Counted from the first letter of the stretch, positions 1-8,446 are shown. The stretch is DNA of 64,000 nucleotides from Sphingobium fontiphilum (GCF_014196635.1 NZ_JACIEB010000003.1:310001-374000); one strand, 5' to 3'. Program-made: numbers and translations. Notes: generated by a model from the letters alone, not told the origin.

Positions 1-146
1 TGGCCATTTTGCGCCAGTTCCGGTCATGGGAGGAGATACCTCGATTATTTAAAAGCGGACATCGGTTGGGCACCATCTGTACCGACCTCCAGCGCACTCC
101 AAGAAGATTACAAGCAAGTCAACTTGAGTGATCAAAAATACATTTC

Positions 147-1910
147 TCAAGATTTCACTTCCGCTGCAAATTTGTCAAAATTCTCTTTCTGTAAATTGGC
201 AATGGAAGCAATAATTCCGACAAATCCAGGTACAGTTTTTTCTACAGTTTCATTGGATATGCGGTTGCGAGAAAAAGCATTCTCCAAGTGGCTGCTCAAA
301 GGTAATATTACATCTACGATCGGATACCAAAGTTCCTCCGCCTTATCAGGGCTAATATTTTTTGAAAAGTGAAGATCCGACTTATTGGCGATAGAGCGAC
401 CCAGTACCGTTTCCATGCACTGGGCTATTACGTGAACTAGTAAAAATGATGCGCCTTTTTTTGATAAGAATTCTAAAGCAGATTTCTCGACATTTGTCAT
501 AGATTCTAAATCTGATTTTTGCTTCTGAACAAGTTCAATTTTTCTTTTGTTGATTGCATCTAGTAGAGAATAGCAAAAAACAATATGCCGAGCAGTCGTT
601 CTATCTGTAAATATCCTGCGGTAATTTTTTTCGTTGGTCCATAGTTCAGATTTCTTGTCATACGCTGTGACTGGATCACCGTGAAATGCTGCTAAAGATT
701 GACCAACAGTGTAAGAAGGCAATGTAAATTTACTTCTCTTAATCGCATCGCTTGCGCCTCCGCGACGGCCCCCTTCATAATCTGCATCCGGGATCGAATC
801 AAATTCGGTCCGCAGCCTATCTTGAATTGCATCAGTGCTTCTAAAATCAGCCGCTTGCAATTTGTTTTGCGAATTGTTGTATCTAACAACATTTTCAACC
901 AGAACTTCTTTGGACGCTTTAACGAAGCGCATCGCCACTTGGAGCGATGGGTCCATGGTTTGAGAAATGCTTGAAAGTGAGCCGGTCGTCTGAGCACCAT
1001 TGACAATTGATAAGCCTGTAATAGTCAATTTTTGTCCATTTCGCCCACGCTTGCCTATTTTGTAGTCAAGAACAAGGGCGGTGATTCCATTGTTATACAC
1101 GTAAAAGTTACCGGGCTCTGCAAGAGCAGTGGTTTTAATCCCATTATTTATGTTGCTGTCGCTATCTCGCGATCCAAGGTATCCTCGGAGATTTGCAGAA
1201 AACAAGTCCGTCTTATATTTGTGATATAGTTGATTAAGCCATTCACCTTTTACCGTAGTCATTATTGATGACCACTCTGATCCCGCCACTTCAACCGCAG
1301 CCGGAATCATTGTTTCGATGACATCAGTAACAATTACGGTACGTTCAGCTTGATTGTACAGCCTCTCGAGCTCAATCCGACAAACTTCCTGAGCAAAAAT
1401 GGCAATATCAGAACCATAATTATAAGTGTTAAGAGCAGAACGAGCAGACTGTTCGACAGCCTGCAACTCCTTAATGACATTTTCTGAACCAGGAAGGTTA
1501 TGTACGTACCAAATGTAAAACTGTTTAACTTCACCAGCACTAATTGCGGAACGAAGTTCGTCGGCACGCCCCTTTAAACCGTCAGGAAGGATATCTAGTG
1601 GTTGCGTCAATAACCATGCTATAGCCGTATTTAAATCTGAAGCTTTATTTGAAGGAGCAGAATCCTTGTATGTTCTCGCTAGGTAACATTGCGCTAAAAC
1701 GGCAATCTCGCGCTCTTTGTCGACATAAATGACATCGCATTTCTTATCGTCTCCGCCCCCGGTAATTGCCTCACTTACGATTGCCCGGATATCATCCAGA
1801 CCAAACCGCAAGTTTAGTGCAAAAACGCCAATACTATCGTCCGAAAGTGCATAATTTGAGCGCATTACTTCGAATGCTGCTTCCCAACCTGCTGATGCGG
1901 CGCTGGTCAT
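147..1910 (-). CDS. AIPR-family (abortive infection phage resistance) protein
   Basis: The 587-residue product has the conserved core of the AIPR family: LFSANLRGYLG near 236-246, FYVYNNGIT near 269-277 and IVNGAQTTGSL near 302-312. The family was named from abortive-infection phage resistance proteins; no molecular activity is claimed here. The ATG at 1910 is preferred over a start 60 bases upstream because a GAGGGGG ribosome-binding sequence lies just before it. The gene is strikingly A+T-rich with AT-ending codons, unlike everything to its right, which suggests horizontal transfer. No partner gene is visible; the left neighbour lies outside the window. The family call is from motif recall, not a search. 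Confidence 0.82.
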   Translation of the reverse strand: MTSAASAGWEAAFEVMRSNYALSDDSIGVFALNLRFGLDDIRAIVSEAITGGGDDKKCDVIYVDKEREIAVLAQCYLARTYKDSAPSNKASDLNTAIAWLLTQPLDILPDGLKGRADELRSAISAGEVKQFYIWYVHNLPGSENVIKELQAVEQSARSALNTYNYGSDIAIFAQEVCRIELERLYNQAERTVIVTDVIETMIPAAVEVAGSEWSSIMTTVKGEWLNQLYHKYKTDLFSANLRGYLGSRDSDSNINNGIKTTALAEPGNFYVYNNGITALVLDYKIGKRGRNGQKLTITGLSIVNGAQTTGSLSSISQTMDPSLQVAMRFVKASKEVLVENVVRYNNSQNKLQAADFRSTDAIQDRLRTEFDSIPDADYEGGRRGGASDAIKRSKFTLPSYTVGQSLAAFHGDPVTAYDKKSELWTNEKNYRRIFTDRTTARHIVFCYSLLDAINKRKIELVQKQKSDLESMTNVEKSALEFLSKKGASFLLVHVIAQCMETVLGRSIANKSDLHFSKNISPDKAEELWYPIVDVILPLSSHLENAFSRNRISNETVEKTVPGFVGIIASIANLQKENFDKFAAEVKS

Positions 1911-2113
1911 GTATCCCCCTCGTTTCCAGTTTGGGGGTGTTAAAGCCGAATTACGCACTAGGCGCAACACGAAGGGGAGGCGCGGAGACGTAGGCTTTTT
2001 GTCCGGTATCGGCAGCAGCTTTCTCTAAGCTGACATTCCAGTATCGGCCCTCGTCCCCTGCTCCCGACGGCACAAACCAATGATGCGCGCAAGCTCCCCA
2101 CCGCCCCCCAAAC

Positions 2114-2145
2114 AAAAAAAGGGGCCGACTGGCGGGCCCCTTTTT
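2114..2145 (-). terminator. Rho-independent terminator, probably bidirectional
   Basis: Perfect 6-bp stem ggggcc (2121-2126) / ggcccc (2135-2140) with an 8-base loop. A run of A on the left reads as a T tract for the minus strand, and a T run follows on the plus strand. It sits 20 bases past the stop of the FKBP gene and separates it from the A+T-rich AIPR gene. Confidence 0.85.
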
Positions 2146-2166
2146 CGGTTTGCGGTGGTGGCGGGA

Positions 2167-2718
2167 TCAGTTGGCGGGTTGCGGCGCGCCCTGTTGCATC
2201 TGTTGCTGCATCTGCATCAGTTCCGCGCGCGATTTGAATTCGTGCATGGTGACGTCGAACACCAGCACCGAACCGGCGGGGATCGGGCCGGCCTGCTGGT
2301 CGCCATAGCCGAGTTCCGGCGGGATCCACAGGCGGTATTTGCCGCCCTTCTTCATCTTTTGCAGCCCTTCGGAAAAGCCGGGGACGACGCCGTCGATGGG
2401 CATCGGAACCTGCGGATTTTCGTCGAACACGGTGCCGTCGAGCAGGCTGCCCTTGTAGCCGACCAGGGCGACGTCGCTCGACGTCGGGCTGGGGCCGGTG
2501 CCTTCCTCGATCACCTGATATTGCAGGCCGCTGGGCGTCGTGATGACGCCTTCTTCCTTCGCATGGGCGGCGAGGAAGGCGGCGGGCGACGCGGCGACGC
2601 CCTGCTGCCCGGCCCAAGCGAGGCCCCCGGCGCACGCGGCGATGGCGGCGACGCCGATCCACAGGCGGGTCAGCGACCCCTTGGCGATGGGACGAAGCGG
2701 AACAGCCGTTACGGACAT
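2167..2718 (-). CDS. FKBP-type peptidyl-prolyl cis-trans isomerase, membrane-anchored
   Basis: Catalyses proline cis-trans isomerisation. The 183-residue protein has an N-terminal hydrophobic segment (about 19-41) that would anchor it with the catalytic domain in the periplasm, followed by an FKBP domain from about residue 62. The family sequence is clear: SGLQYQVIEEGTG, then VVPGFSEGLQKMKKGGKYRLWIP and the PPELGYGD turn (given here in pieces). The C terminus is Gln/Met-rich and probably disordered. It lies 80 bases downstream of rpsU on the same strand and ends at a strong terminator. Confidence 0.93.
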   Translation of the reverse strand: MSVTAVPLRPIAKGSLTRLWIGVAAIAACAGGLAWAGQQGVAASPAAFLAAHAKEEGVITTPSGLQYQVIEEGTGPSPTSSDVALVGYKGSLLDGTVFDENPQVPMPIDGVVPGFSEGLQKMKKGGKYRLWIPPELGYGDQQAGPIPAGSVLVFDVTMHEFKSRAELMQMQQQMQQGAPQPAN

Positions 2719-2798
2719 GGCGAGGCGCCCTTATATGGTGCGGAGGAAATCAGTCAGGGACCGGGGCGCGCGCGGGGCCGCCCCGGACGGCCGTCAGC

Positions 2799-3005
2799 TT
2801 ACTTGACGCCGTCGCGCTCGGCGCGCTTGCGCTCCAGCTTGCGGGCGCGGCGCACGGCGGCGGCCTTTTCACGGGCGCGCTTTTCCGAGGGCTTTTCGTA
2901 GTGACGACGCAGCTTCATCTCGCGATACACGCCCTCGCGCTGCAGCTTCTTCTTGAGCGCGCGCAGGGCCTGGTCGACATTGTTGTCGCGAACGATGATT
3001 TGCAT
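2799..3005 (-). CDS. rpsU: 30S ribosomal protein S21
   Basis: The 68-residue, very basic protein begins [20 protein letters not shown], the canonical S21 start, and has the [17 protein letters not shown] stretch followed by an Arg/Lys-rich tail. It is a small-subunit protein near the 3' end of 16S rRNA that acts in initiation. Length is normal for the alphaproteobacterial form. It probably shares a transcript with the FKBP gene downstream. Confidence 0.96.
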   Translation of the reverse strand: MQIIVRDNNVDQALRALKKKLQREGVYREMKLRRHYEKPSEKRAREKAAAVRRARKLERKRAERDGVK

Positions 3006-3238
3006 AAGCCAGTCAATCTCCAGTCAAAAACGGTAAGCCCGCCGGAAAAACCTTTCAGTTCCGACAGGCCAGCCGAAAGCATAAATCCTGATTCGGCGCG
3101 GGCGAGGCCCATGCCATGTGGGCGGCGCCCTATCAGCAGAGTCGCGCGATTTCAACCCAAAAGCCGCAAGGGTCGACATGGCGGCCGGATTGGCGGATAA
3201 GGGCGGTTATAACAGGACGATATGCAGGAGAGAAGGCC

Positions 3239-3997
3239 ATGGCGACCGCGATCAGGGCGGCGGCGATGAGCGATGCCGAGCGCGACGCGCGGCGACAGCT
3301 TGCCGCCTGTTACCGGATATTCGACCATATGGGCTGGTCCGAACTCATCTACAACCACATCACGCTGCGCGTGCCGGGGGAGGAGAACGCCTTTCTCATC
3401 AACCCTTTCGGCCTGCATTATAGCGAGGTGACGGCGTCGAACCTGGTGAAGATCGACATTGACGGCCATGTGCTGGACGGGAGCGGCGCGGCGGTCAACC
3501 GGGCGGGGTTCGTGCAGCACAGCGTGTTTCATCGCCATGTGCCCGACGCCCATTGCATCATCCACACCCACACGACCGCGGGCATGGCGGTGAGCGCGAC
3601 GAAAGAGGGGCTGACGCCCACCAATTTCTATGCGGCGGGCTTCATCGGCCGAATCGCCTATCATGATTTCGAAGGGGTGACGGTGCGGCCGGAGGAAGGC
3701 GCGCGGCTGATCGAGCATCTGGGCGACAGGCGGGTGATGATGCTGCGCAACCATGGCACGCTGGTGATGGCGGACAGCCTGCCCAAGGCGTTCCTGATGC
3801 ACTGGATGCTGCAACGCGCTTGCGAGGTGCAGGTGGCGACGGGCGCGGCGGGGACGCCGGTGGCGATCCCGCCCGACGTGATCGCCGTGCACCAGCGCGA
3901 CCTTTCCGCCGTGCAATTGCCGACGGGGCCGGGCGTGCCGGATTTCGAGGCGATGGTGCGGGTGATCGACCGGCGGGACCGAAGCTGGCGGGATTGA
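3239..3997 (+). CDS. Class II aldolase/adducin family protein
   Basis: The 252-residue product has the zinc-site pattern of class II aldolases: IIHTHTTAG gives His109 and His111, and RNHGTLV gives His172. The early YNHITLRVPG stretch (about 38-47) is also family-typical. Members include fuculose- and rhamnulose-phosphate aldolases and decarboxylases; the substrate here cannot be told. The ATG at 3239 is chosen because CAGGAGAG lies at proper spacing; an in-frame start at 3116 would add 41 unrelated residues. It stands alone, transcribed away from rpsU. Confidence 0.9.
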   Translation: MATAIRAAAMSDAERDARRQLAACYRIFDHMGWSELIYNHITLRVPGEENAFLINPFGLHYSEVTASNLVKIDIDGHVLDGSGAAVNRAGFVQHSVFHRHVPDAHCIIHTHTTAGMAVSATKEGLTPTNFYAAGFIGRIAYHDFEGVTVRPEEGARLIEHLGDRRVMMLRNHGTLVMADSLPKAFLMHWMLQRACEVQVATGAAGTPVAIPPDVIAVHQRDLSAVQLPTGPGVPDFEAMVRVIDRRDRSWRD

Positions 3998-4054
3998 GGG
4001 GGGTTAGGGGAGCGGCATCAGTTTGTCGTCGCCGGAATCCTGTCGCCGCATGAG

Positions 4055-4074
4055 ACCCCAGCCTGCGCTGGGGT
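4055..4074. repeat. REP-like palindrome, type A, left copy
   Basis: accccagcctgcgctggggt, a nearly perfect palindrome. It is identical to the sequence at 4557-4576 on the other side of the GIY-YIG gene and has the form of the repetitive extragenic palindromes common in sphingomonad genomes (recall). Confidence 0.85.
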
Positions 4075-4155
4075 GACGGTTGGGGGCCGGGGTGACGATT
4101 GGGGGGCTGGGGTGACGGTTGGGGGCTAGGGTGACGGTTGGGGACCTGGGGCGAC
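4071..4155. repeat. Tandem repeat, unit of about 20 bp, about four copies
   Basis: Consecutive variants of ggtgacggttgggggctgg begin at about 4071, 4091, 4111 and 4130. The unit looks derived from the right arm of the adjacent palindrome, which ends in ggggtgacg. A shorter, decayed version follows the right-hand palindrome at 4577-4620. Confidence 0.8.
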
Positions 4156-4190
4156 GGCATCCCTTATTTCGTCATGCCGCCTCCCTCGTC

Positions 4191-4210
4191 ATGCCAGCGA
4201 AGGCTGGCAT
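4191..4210. repeat. REP-like palindrome, type B, left copy
   Basis: atgccagcgaaggctggcat forms an 8-bp perfect stem with a gaag loop. The same 20 bases recur at 4665-4684. It ends 29 bases before the start of the GIY-YIG gene. Confidence 0.88.
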
Positions 4211-4239
4211 CTGCGGCGATCATGCGCGACACAGGAGCC

Positions 4240-4530
4240 ATGGCGCGCGGCGGCTACACCTATTGCATGACCAACAAGGCCAGAGGCGTGCTGTACATCG
4301 GCGTCACCGCCGATCTGGCCGCGCGGATCGCCCAGCACCGGGACGGCACGGGATCGGCCTTTTGCCGGAAATATGGGCTGACGCGGCTGGTTCTGGCGGA
4401 AGCGCATGAGGACATCACACTCGCGATCGCGCGCGAAAAGGCGCTGAAGGCCTGGAAGCGGGAATGGAAAATCCGGTTGATCGAGGAGAGCAATCCGGAC
4501 TGGCGCGATATTTCCGACCTCGTCATTTAG
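4240..4530 (+). CDS. GIY-YIG nuclease superfamily protein (UPF0213/YhbQ-like)
   Basis: The 96-residue single-domain protein has the GIY-YIG elements: GYTY (5-8) for GIY, LYIG (18-21) for YIG, the Arg of LAARI at 29 and the conserved Glu in AIAREKALKAWKREWK near 66. GIY-YIG domains cut DNA in repair (UvrC), restriction and homing enzymes; no target is known for the small stand-alone forms. ATG 4240 has an ACAGGAGCC leader directly before it; 4138 would translate through the REP block and is rejected. The gene lies between two copies of the same composite repeat, which suggests mobility or a role at REP sequences. Confidence 0.88.
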   Translation: MARGGYTYCMTNKARGVLYIGVTADLAARIAQHRDGTGSAFCRKYGLTRLVLAEAHEDITLAIAREKALKAWKREWKIRLIEESNPDWRDISDLVI

Positions 4531-4556
4531 CCGCATGGGGCTTGTAATGGCCTGAG

Positions 4557-4576
4557 ACCCCAGCCTGCGCTGGGGT
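4557..4576. repeat. REP-like palindrome, type A, right copy
   Basis: Exact second copy of the 20 bases at 4055-4074, in the same orientation, 26 bases after the stop codon of the GIY-YIG gene. It is followed by gacgattggggggctgggg, matching the left tandem unit. Confidence 0.85.
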
Positions 4577-4664
4577 GACGATTGGGGGGCTGGGGTGATG
4601 AATGTGGGGGCTTGAGTGATAAATGTGAGGGCGGGGATGATGGCACCCCGCAGTCTCGCTCGTC

Positions 4665-4684
4665 ATGCCAGCGAAGGCTGGCAT
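4665..4684. repeat. REP-like palindrome, type B, right copy
   Basis: Exact second copy of the 20 bases at 4191-4210, same orientation, preceded by cgtc as on the left. With the type A copy it completes the right-hand composite block. Confidence 0.88.
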
Positions 4685-4709
4685 CTCGGGCCGTGTTGCG
4701 CGACAAAGC

Positions 4710-4740
4710 TGGACCCCGGCTCAGGGCCGGGGCGACGAAG
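4710..4740. repeat. Third REP-like palindrome (type C)
   Basis: ggaccccggctcagggccgg followed by ggcgacg: imperfect palindrome with ccccggc / gccgggg arms about a tcagg centre. It lies between the type B copy and the stop codon of rlmE and may also act as a 3' hairpin for that convergent gene. Confidence 0.6.
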
Positions 4741-4749
4741 GGGGCGGGT

Positions 4750-5430
4750 CTAGCCCTCGCCCTCCCCCTCCGGGCGGCCCTTGAAGCCTTGGGCGACGAC
4801 ATACCATTCGACGCTGCCCTTGCGGCTGGCGGGCGGTTTGGCGTGTTTGACGGCGGTGAAATGTTTCTTGAGGACGGCGAGCAGGTCGGCGTCGGTGCCG
4901 CCGGCGAACACCTTGGCGACGAAGGCGCCGTTCTTGCGCAGATTTTCGACCGCGAACCAGGCGGCGGCCTCCACCAGGCCCATGGTGCGCAGATGGTCGG
5001 TCTGGGCATGGCCGACGGTGTTCGCCGCCATGTCGGAAATGACGAGGTCGGGCGCTTCGCCCAGCGCGTCGCGCAGCATGGCGGGCGCCTTGTCGTCCAT
5101 GAAGTCCATTTCGAACAGGGTGACGCCGGGGATGGGATCGGTGGGCAGCAGGTCGATGCCGACCACCTGCGCCTTGGGCGCGAGCTTGCGCACCACCTGC
5201 GCCCAGCCGCCCGGCGCTACCCCCAGGTCGACGACGGCGCGCGATCCGCGCACGAAATGGAATTTCTCGTCCAGTTCGATGAGCTTGAAGGCGGCGCGGC
5301 TGCGCCACCCCTCCGCCTTCGCCTTGCGGACATAGGGGTCGTTGAGGTGGCGTTCAAGCCAGCGGGTGGACTGGGCCGTCCGCCCTTTCGCGCTCTTGAC
5401 CCGGATCTTGCCGGGGCCCCCGCCCCTCAT
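4750..5430 (-). CDS. rlmE: 23S rRNA (uridine-2552-2'-O)-methyltransferase RlmE/FtsJ
   Basis: Methylates the 2'-OH of U2552 in the 23S A loop during late 50S assembly. The 226-residue protein has RSRAAFKLIELDEKF with the catalytic Lys (about 49), the SAM-binding VVDLGVAPGGWAQVV (about 66-80), the acidic GIDLLP strand (91-96) and ISDMAAN with the catalytic Asp (about 133). The C terminus (GRPEGEGEG) is short and acidic. Its ATG overlaps the stop of the upstream ppx gene by four bases, so the two are translationally coupled. Confidence 0.95.
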   Translation of the reverse strand: MRGGGPGKIRVKSAKGRTAQSTRWLERHLNDPYVRKAKAEGWRSRAAFKLIELDEKFHFVRGSRAVVDLGVAPGGWAQVVRKLAPKAQVVGIDLLPTDPIPGVTLFEMDFMDDKAPAMLRDALGEAPDLVISDMAANTVGHAQTDHLRTMGLVEAAAWFAVENLRKNGAFVAKVFAGGTDADLLAVLKKHFTAVKHAKPPASRKGSVEWYVVAQGFKGRPEGEGEG

Positions 5431-6521
5431 GAGCGGTCGCGATCCATCAGGCCGCGCAATATGCCTTCGCGAATGCCGCGATCAGCAACGCCCAGACGCT
5501 GGGCGGGCCAGATGTCGAGGATGGATTCGAGGATGGCGCAGCCCGCCACCACCAGATCGGCCCGCTCCGCGCCGATGCAGGGCAGTTTCTGCCGTTCGGC
5601 AAGCGGCATGGCGGCAAGGCGCGAGGAAATGTCGCGCATCGAGCCGGTGGGGACGATCAGGCCGTCAATCGCCTGCCGGTCATAACGGGGCAGGTCGAGA
5701 TAGAGGCTGGCGAGCGTCGTCACCGTGCCCGACGTGCCGAGCAGGCGGATGTCGTCGAGGCCGCGCGGCAAGCGGCTGGCCAGCGGCGCAAAGGCGTCGG
5801 CCACGCGGGCGCGCATCCGGCCATAGGCGGCCAGCCGCTCCGCCGGGTCGCCATGGTCGAACAATTCGCTTTCGGTGAGCGAGACGACCCCCCACGGCGC
5901 GCTGACCCAGTCGACGATGCGCGGGGGCGCGCGGCCGTCCGCCTCCACCAGCACCAGTTCGGTCGAGCCGCCGCCAATGTCGAAGATGAGCGCGGGGCCG
6001 TTGCCCGGCTCCAGCAGCGCATGGCAGCCCAGCACGGCGAGCCGCGCCTCTTCCTGCGCGGTGATGATGTCAAGGGCGATGCCGGTTTCGCGGTAGACGC
6101 GATCAATGAAATCGGCTCCGTTGCTGGCGCGGCGGCACGCCTCCGTCGCGACCGAGCGGGCGAGGGTGACATGGCGGCGGCGCAGCTTGTCCGCGCAGAT
6201 GGCGAGCGCGGCGATGGCGCGATCCACGGCCGCGTCGCTGATCCGCCCGGTCGCCGCCAGCCCTTCGCCCAGGCGCACGATGCGGGAAAAGGCGTCGACC
6301 ACGACGAAGCCGTCAGCCGAAGGCTTGGCGATGAGGAGGCGGCAATTATTGGTGCCCAGATCAATCGCGGCATAGGCGCGGCGGCCGCGCGACAGGGCGG
6401 AGGCCGGGACGGAGCCCGACGTTGATAACGCCGCATTGGAGTGCGCCTTCCCCTTGTCCACGCGCCCGCGCGGCCGGGAAGCCCCCTGTTGCTGCGGCGA
6501 TGGGCGGCTGTGCTGCACCAT
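5427..6521 (-). CDS. Ppx/GppA family phosphatase (exopolyphosphatase or pppGpp phosphatase)
   Basis: ASKHA-fold phosphatase hydrolysing polyphosphate and/or the 5' phosphate of pppGpp. After an Arg/Gln/Ser-rich leader the fold starts with YAAIDLGTNNCRLLIA (phosphate-1 loop). TEACRRASNGADF, the DIGGGSTELVLVE phosphate-2 loop and LLGTSGTVTTLA follow. The start at 6521 gives 364 residues and has an AAAGGG leader; an in-frame start at 6638 would add 39 residues. It lacks the long HD-like C-terminal region seen in the second Ppx at 43344. It is coupled to rlmE. Ppx and GppA cannot be separated by eye. Confidence 0.88.
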   Translation of the reverse strand: MVQHSRPSPQQQGASRPRGRVDKGKAHSNAALSTSGSVPASALSRGRRAYAAIDLGTNNCRLLIAKPSADGFVVVDAFSRIVRLGEGLAATGRISDAAVDRAIAALAICADKLRRRHVTLARSVATEACRRASNGADFIDRVYRETGIALDIITAQEEARLAVLGCHALLEPGNGPALIFDIGGGSTELVLVEADGRAPPRIVDWVSAPWGVVSLTESELFDHGDPAERLAAYGRMRARVADAFAPLASRLPRGLDDIRLLGTSGTVTTLASLYLDLPRYDRQAIDGLIVPTGSMRDISSRLAAMPLAERQKLPCIGAERADLVVAGCAILESILDIWPAQRLGVADRGIREGILRGLMDRDRS

Positions 6522-6659
6522 GGCCCTTTGAACTCGCTTCTTCTTCGCCAGCCCCGGTTTACGCGGCTGGAACTTGGGACCAAGTCTAGGCAGGTCGGGC
6601 GCGATACGCAAGACGGGGGGAAGGACGGGGTGGGACACGAAACCGCAGGCTGGAAAAGC

Positions 6660-6983
6660 TTATGGCTGTGGGGGAGCGTCGTATAGCGGCCCAACGCCCC
6701 AGGTCGGCGGAAGATCGAGATCAGCCTGATCACACCATGTAAGGCGTCCGACCTTGTAAGCATCACTCTCGACAAGTTCAAAATGGACTGCCTGCATGGC
6801 CAGCATAAGTGCCTGAAGGCCGTCTTCCCCGCACGCATAGCTGCGAACCTCTCGTTCCGGCCATCCAATGGCATAACGGCACTGAAACCAGCCTTCCGGT
6901 GCCCTCGATGGCGCGAAAAAGCAGACGATCAACTCACCGCCATCAAGCTCAAACCTGCGTTCCACGAATAGCGTTTCGGTCAT
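6660..6983 (-). CDS. Conserved hypothetical protein (possibly DUF6968-like)
   Basis: A 107-residue soluble protein with no catalytic motif that I recognise. It contains WFQCRYAIGWPEREVRSYACGEDGLQALMLAMQAV, here spanning about 42-77, resembling a small family of unknown function in which a Cys-containing strand precedes a GxDxLQAL helix. The ATG at 6983 is preferred because AAGGAGGG stands five bases before it; an earlier in-frame start at 7034 lacks this. It is less GC-rich than its neighbours. The family name is from recall and uncertain. Confidence 0.6.
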   Translation of the reverse strand: MTETLFVERRFELDGGELIVCFFAPSRAPEGWFQCRYAIGWPEREVRSYACGEDGLQALMLAMQAVHFELVESDAYKVGRLTWCDQADLDLPPTWGVGPLYDAPPQP

Positions 6984-7052
6984 CAGCCCTCCTTCATCGC
7001 GAACAAGTCTGACATAGGGCTCAGGGAGCGGCAACTTTTATGAGTTCGCGGC

Positions 7053-7430
7053 TTAGTAAGGCATCAGCGCGGCGGCGATCCAGCGGTCTTCGGCGCGCAG
7101 CACGCCCCAGGCGCGGGCGGCGGCGCGGCTGTCCATCACTTCGACGCCGATGTCGCGGGCCTCGAGGGCGCGGACGAGGGCGCGGGGCGGCTGGACAAGG
7201 CCAGCGCCCGTGCCGATCAGCAGAAATTCGGGCGGGCGGTCGAGCGCGAACAGGGGCGCAAGCGCCGCTTCGTCCAGCAGGGTCGCGGCGGCAGGCGCAT
7301 CCCACGCCATGGCGCTTTGCGGGGTGAGCAGCAGCCCGCCGGGGAAAACATCGTCGCGGACGCGAAAGCCATGGCCGGTAAAGCCGGTGACGATGGGCCC
7401 CTGCCCGGCGTCGTCGCGGCGCAATTCCAT
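7053..7430 (-). CDS. Mth938-like domain protein (DUF498 family)
   Basis: The 125-residue protein has the family pattern: FTGHGFRVRDDVFPGGLLLTP early, EFLLIGTGAG (about 68-77) and the C-terminal EVMDSRAAARAWGVL. Members are related to the mitochondrial complex I assembly factor NDUFAF3; the bacterial role is unknown. It lies 35 bases after secF on the same strand and is very likely the last gene of the yajC-secD-secF operon, an arrangement familiar in alphaproteobacteria. Confidence 0.87.
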   Translation of the reverse strand: MELRRDDAGQGPIVTGFTGHGFRVRDDVFPGGLLLTPQSAMAWDAPAAATLLDEAALAPLFALDRPPEFLLIGTGAGLVQPPRALVRALEARDIGVEVMDSRAAARAWGVLRAEDRWIAAALMPY

Positions 7431-7465
7431 GCCGGTGCGGCGTGGTCCGCCTTCGGACGGTCCGG

Positions 7466-8446
7466 TCAGGGCTTGGCTCCGTCGGTCGGCCCCATGCGTT
7501 CGGCCTGGGCGGCGATGCCCTTGCCCTTCGCCTCGCCCACCGGATGGGGCTTCAGCCCCAAAGTGATGAGCAGCGAGGAGGAGACATAGACCGACGAATA
7601 GGTGCCCACGATAATGCCCAGCATCATCGCGGCGGTGAAGCCGCGCAGCACATGGCCGCCAAAGAGCAGCAGCGCGCCCAGCGCCAGCATGATGGTGACC
7701 GAGGTCATCACCGTGCGCGGCAGGGTTTCGTTGACCGACAGGTCAATGAGCGCCTTCATGTCCATCTTGCGATATTTGCGCATATTTTCGCGGATGCGGT
7801 CGTCGATCACCATCTTGTCGTTGATCGAATAGCCGACGATGGTCAGCACCGCAGCGACGATGTTGAGGTCAAACTCCAGTTGCGTGACGGCGAAGAAGCC
7901 CAAAGTCATCAGCACGTCGTGCACGATCGCGACGAAGGTCGACACGCCGAACTGCCATTCGTAGCGGAACCAGGAGAAGACGGCGATGCCGATCACCGCC
8001 AGCATCACCGCCAGCACGCCGGTCTGGATGAGTTCGCCCGAAACCTTGCCCGACACGGTGTCGTAGCGGGAGAAGGTGACGCCGGGGAATTGCGCCTCCA
8101 TGGCGTGGCGGGTCTTTTCAACGACGGCGTTGGCCGCGCCCGCGCCGCCCTGTTCGGGGAGCGGCAGGCGGATCTGAACCGTCTTGTCATCGCCGAACTG
8201 TTGCAGCGAGCTTTCGCCGACCTTCAGCGCGGCGATGGTCGAGCGCACCTTGTCGGTTTCCACCGCCTGCGGGAATTTCGCCTCGATCATCAGGCCGCCG
8301 ACGAAATCGACGCCCATGTTGAGCCCGCGATAGGCGGTCGCGCCAACGGCGAGCACCGTCAGCAGCATGGTCAGCGCAAAGGCCCAGTGCCGGATCGCGA
8401 CGAACCCGATATTGGTGTTGTCGGGGACGAGTTTGAGAAGTTTCAT
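7466..8446 (-). CDS. secF: Protein translocase subunit SecF
   Basis: RND-type inner-membrane protein that, with SecD, uses the proton motive force to complete protein export through SecYEG. The 326-residue product has TM1 (about 20-40), the periplasmic GLNMGVDFVGGLMIEAKF motif, and a cluster of five C-terminal helices containing VGYSINDKMVIDDRIREN and the LPRTVMTSVTIMLA motif. Length is normal. It follows secD with a 20-base gap. The 3' end encodes a basic, Pro/Gly-rich tail. Confidence 0.97.
   Translation of the reverse strand: MKLLKLVPDNTNIGFVAIRHWAFALTMLLTVLAVGATAYRGLNMGVDFVGGLMIEAKFPQAVETDKVRSTIAALKVGESSLQQFGDDKTVQIRLPLPEQGGAGAANAVVEKTRHAMEAQFPGVTFSRYDTVSGKVSGELIQTGVLAVMLAVIGIAVFSWFRYEWQFGVSTFVAIVHDVLMTLGFFAVTQLEFDLNIVAAVLTIVGYSINDKMVIDDRIRENMRKYRKMDMKALIDLSVNETLPRTVMTSVTIMLALGALLLFGGHVLRGFTAAMMLGIIVGTYSSVYVSSSLLITLGLKPHPVGEAKGKGIAAQAERMGPTDGAKP

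Noticed and set aside
124..372. Plus-strand open frame running in from the left edge
   Set aside because: It lies opposite the 3' end of the AIPR gene, has no homology that I recognise, and its upstream part (from base 1) gives no family motif.
3118..3238. Upstream extension of the class II aldolase
   Set aside because: The 41 added residues are unlike the family, and the internal ATG has a good ribosome-binding site.
4071..4155. CRISPR array
   Set aside because: The units are contiguous without unique spacers and derive from a REP arm; no cas genes.
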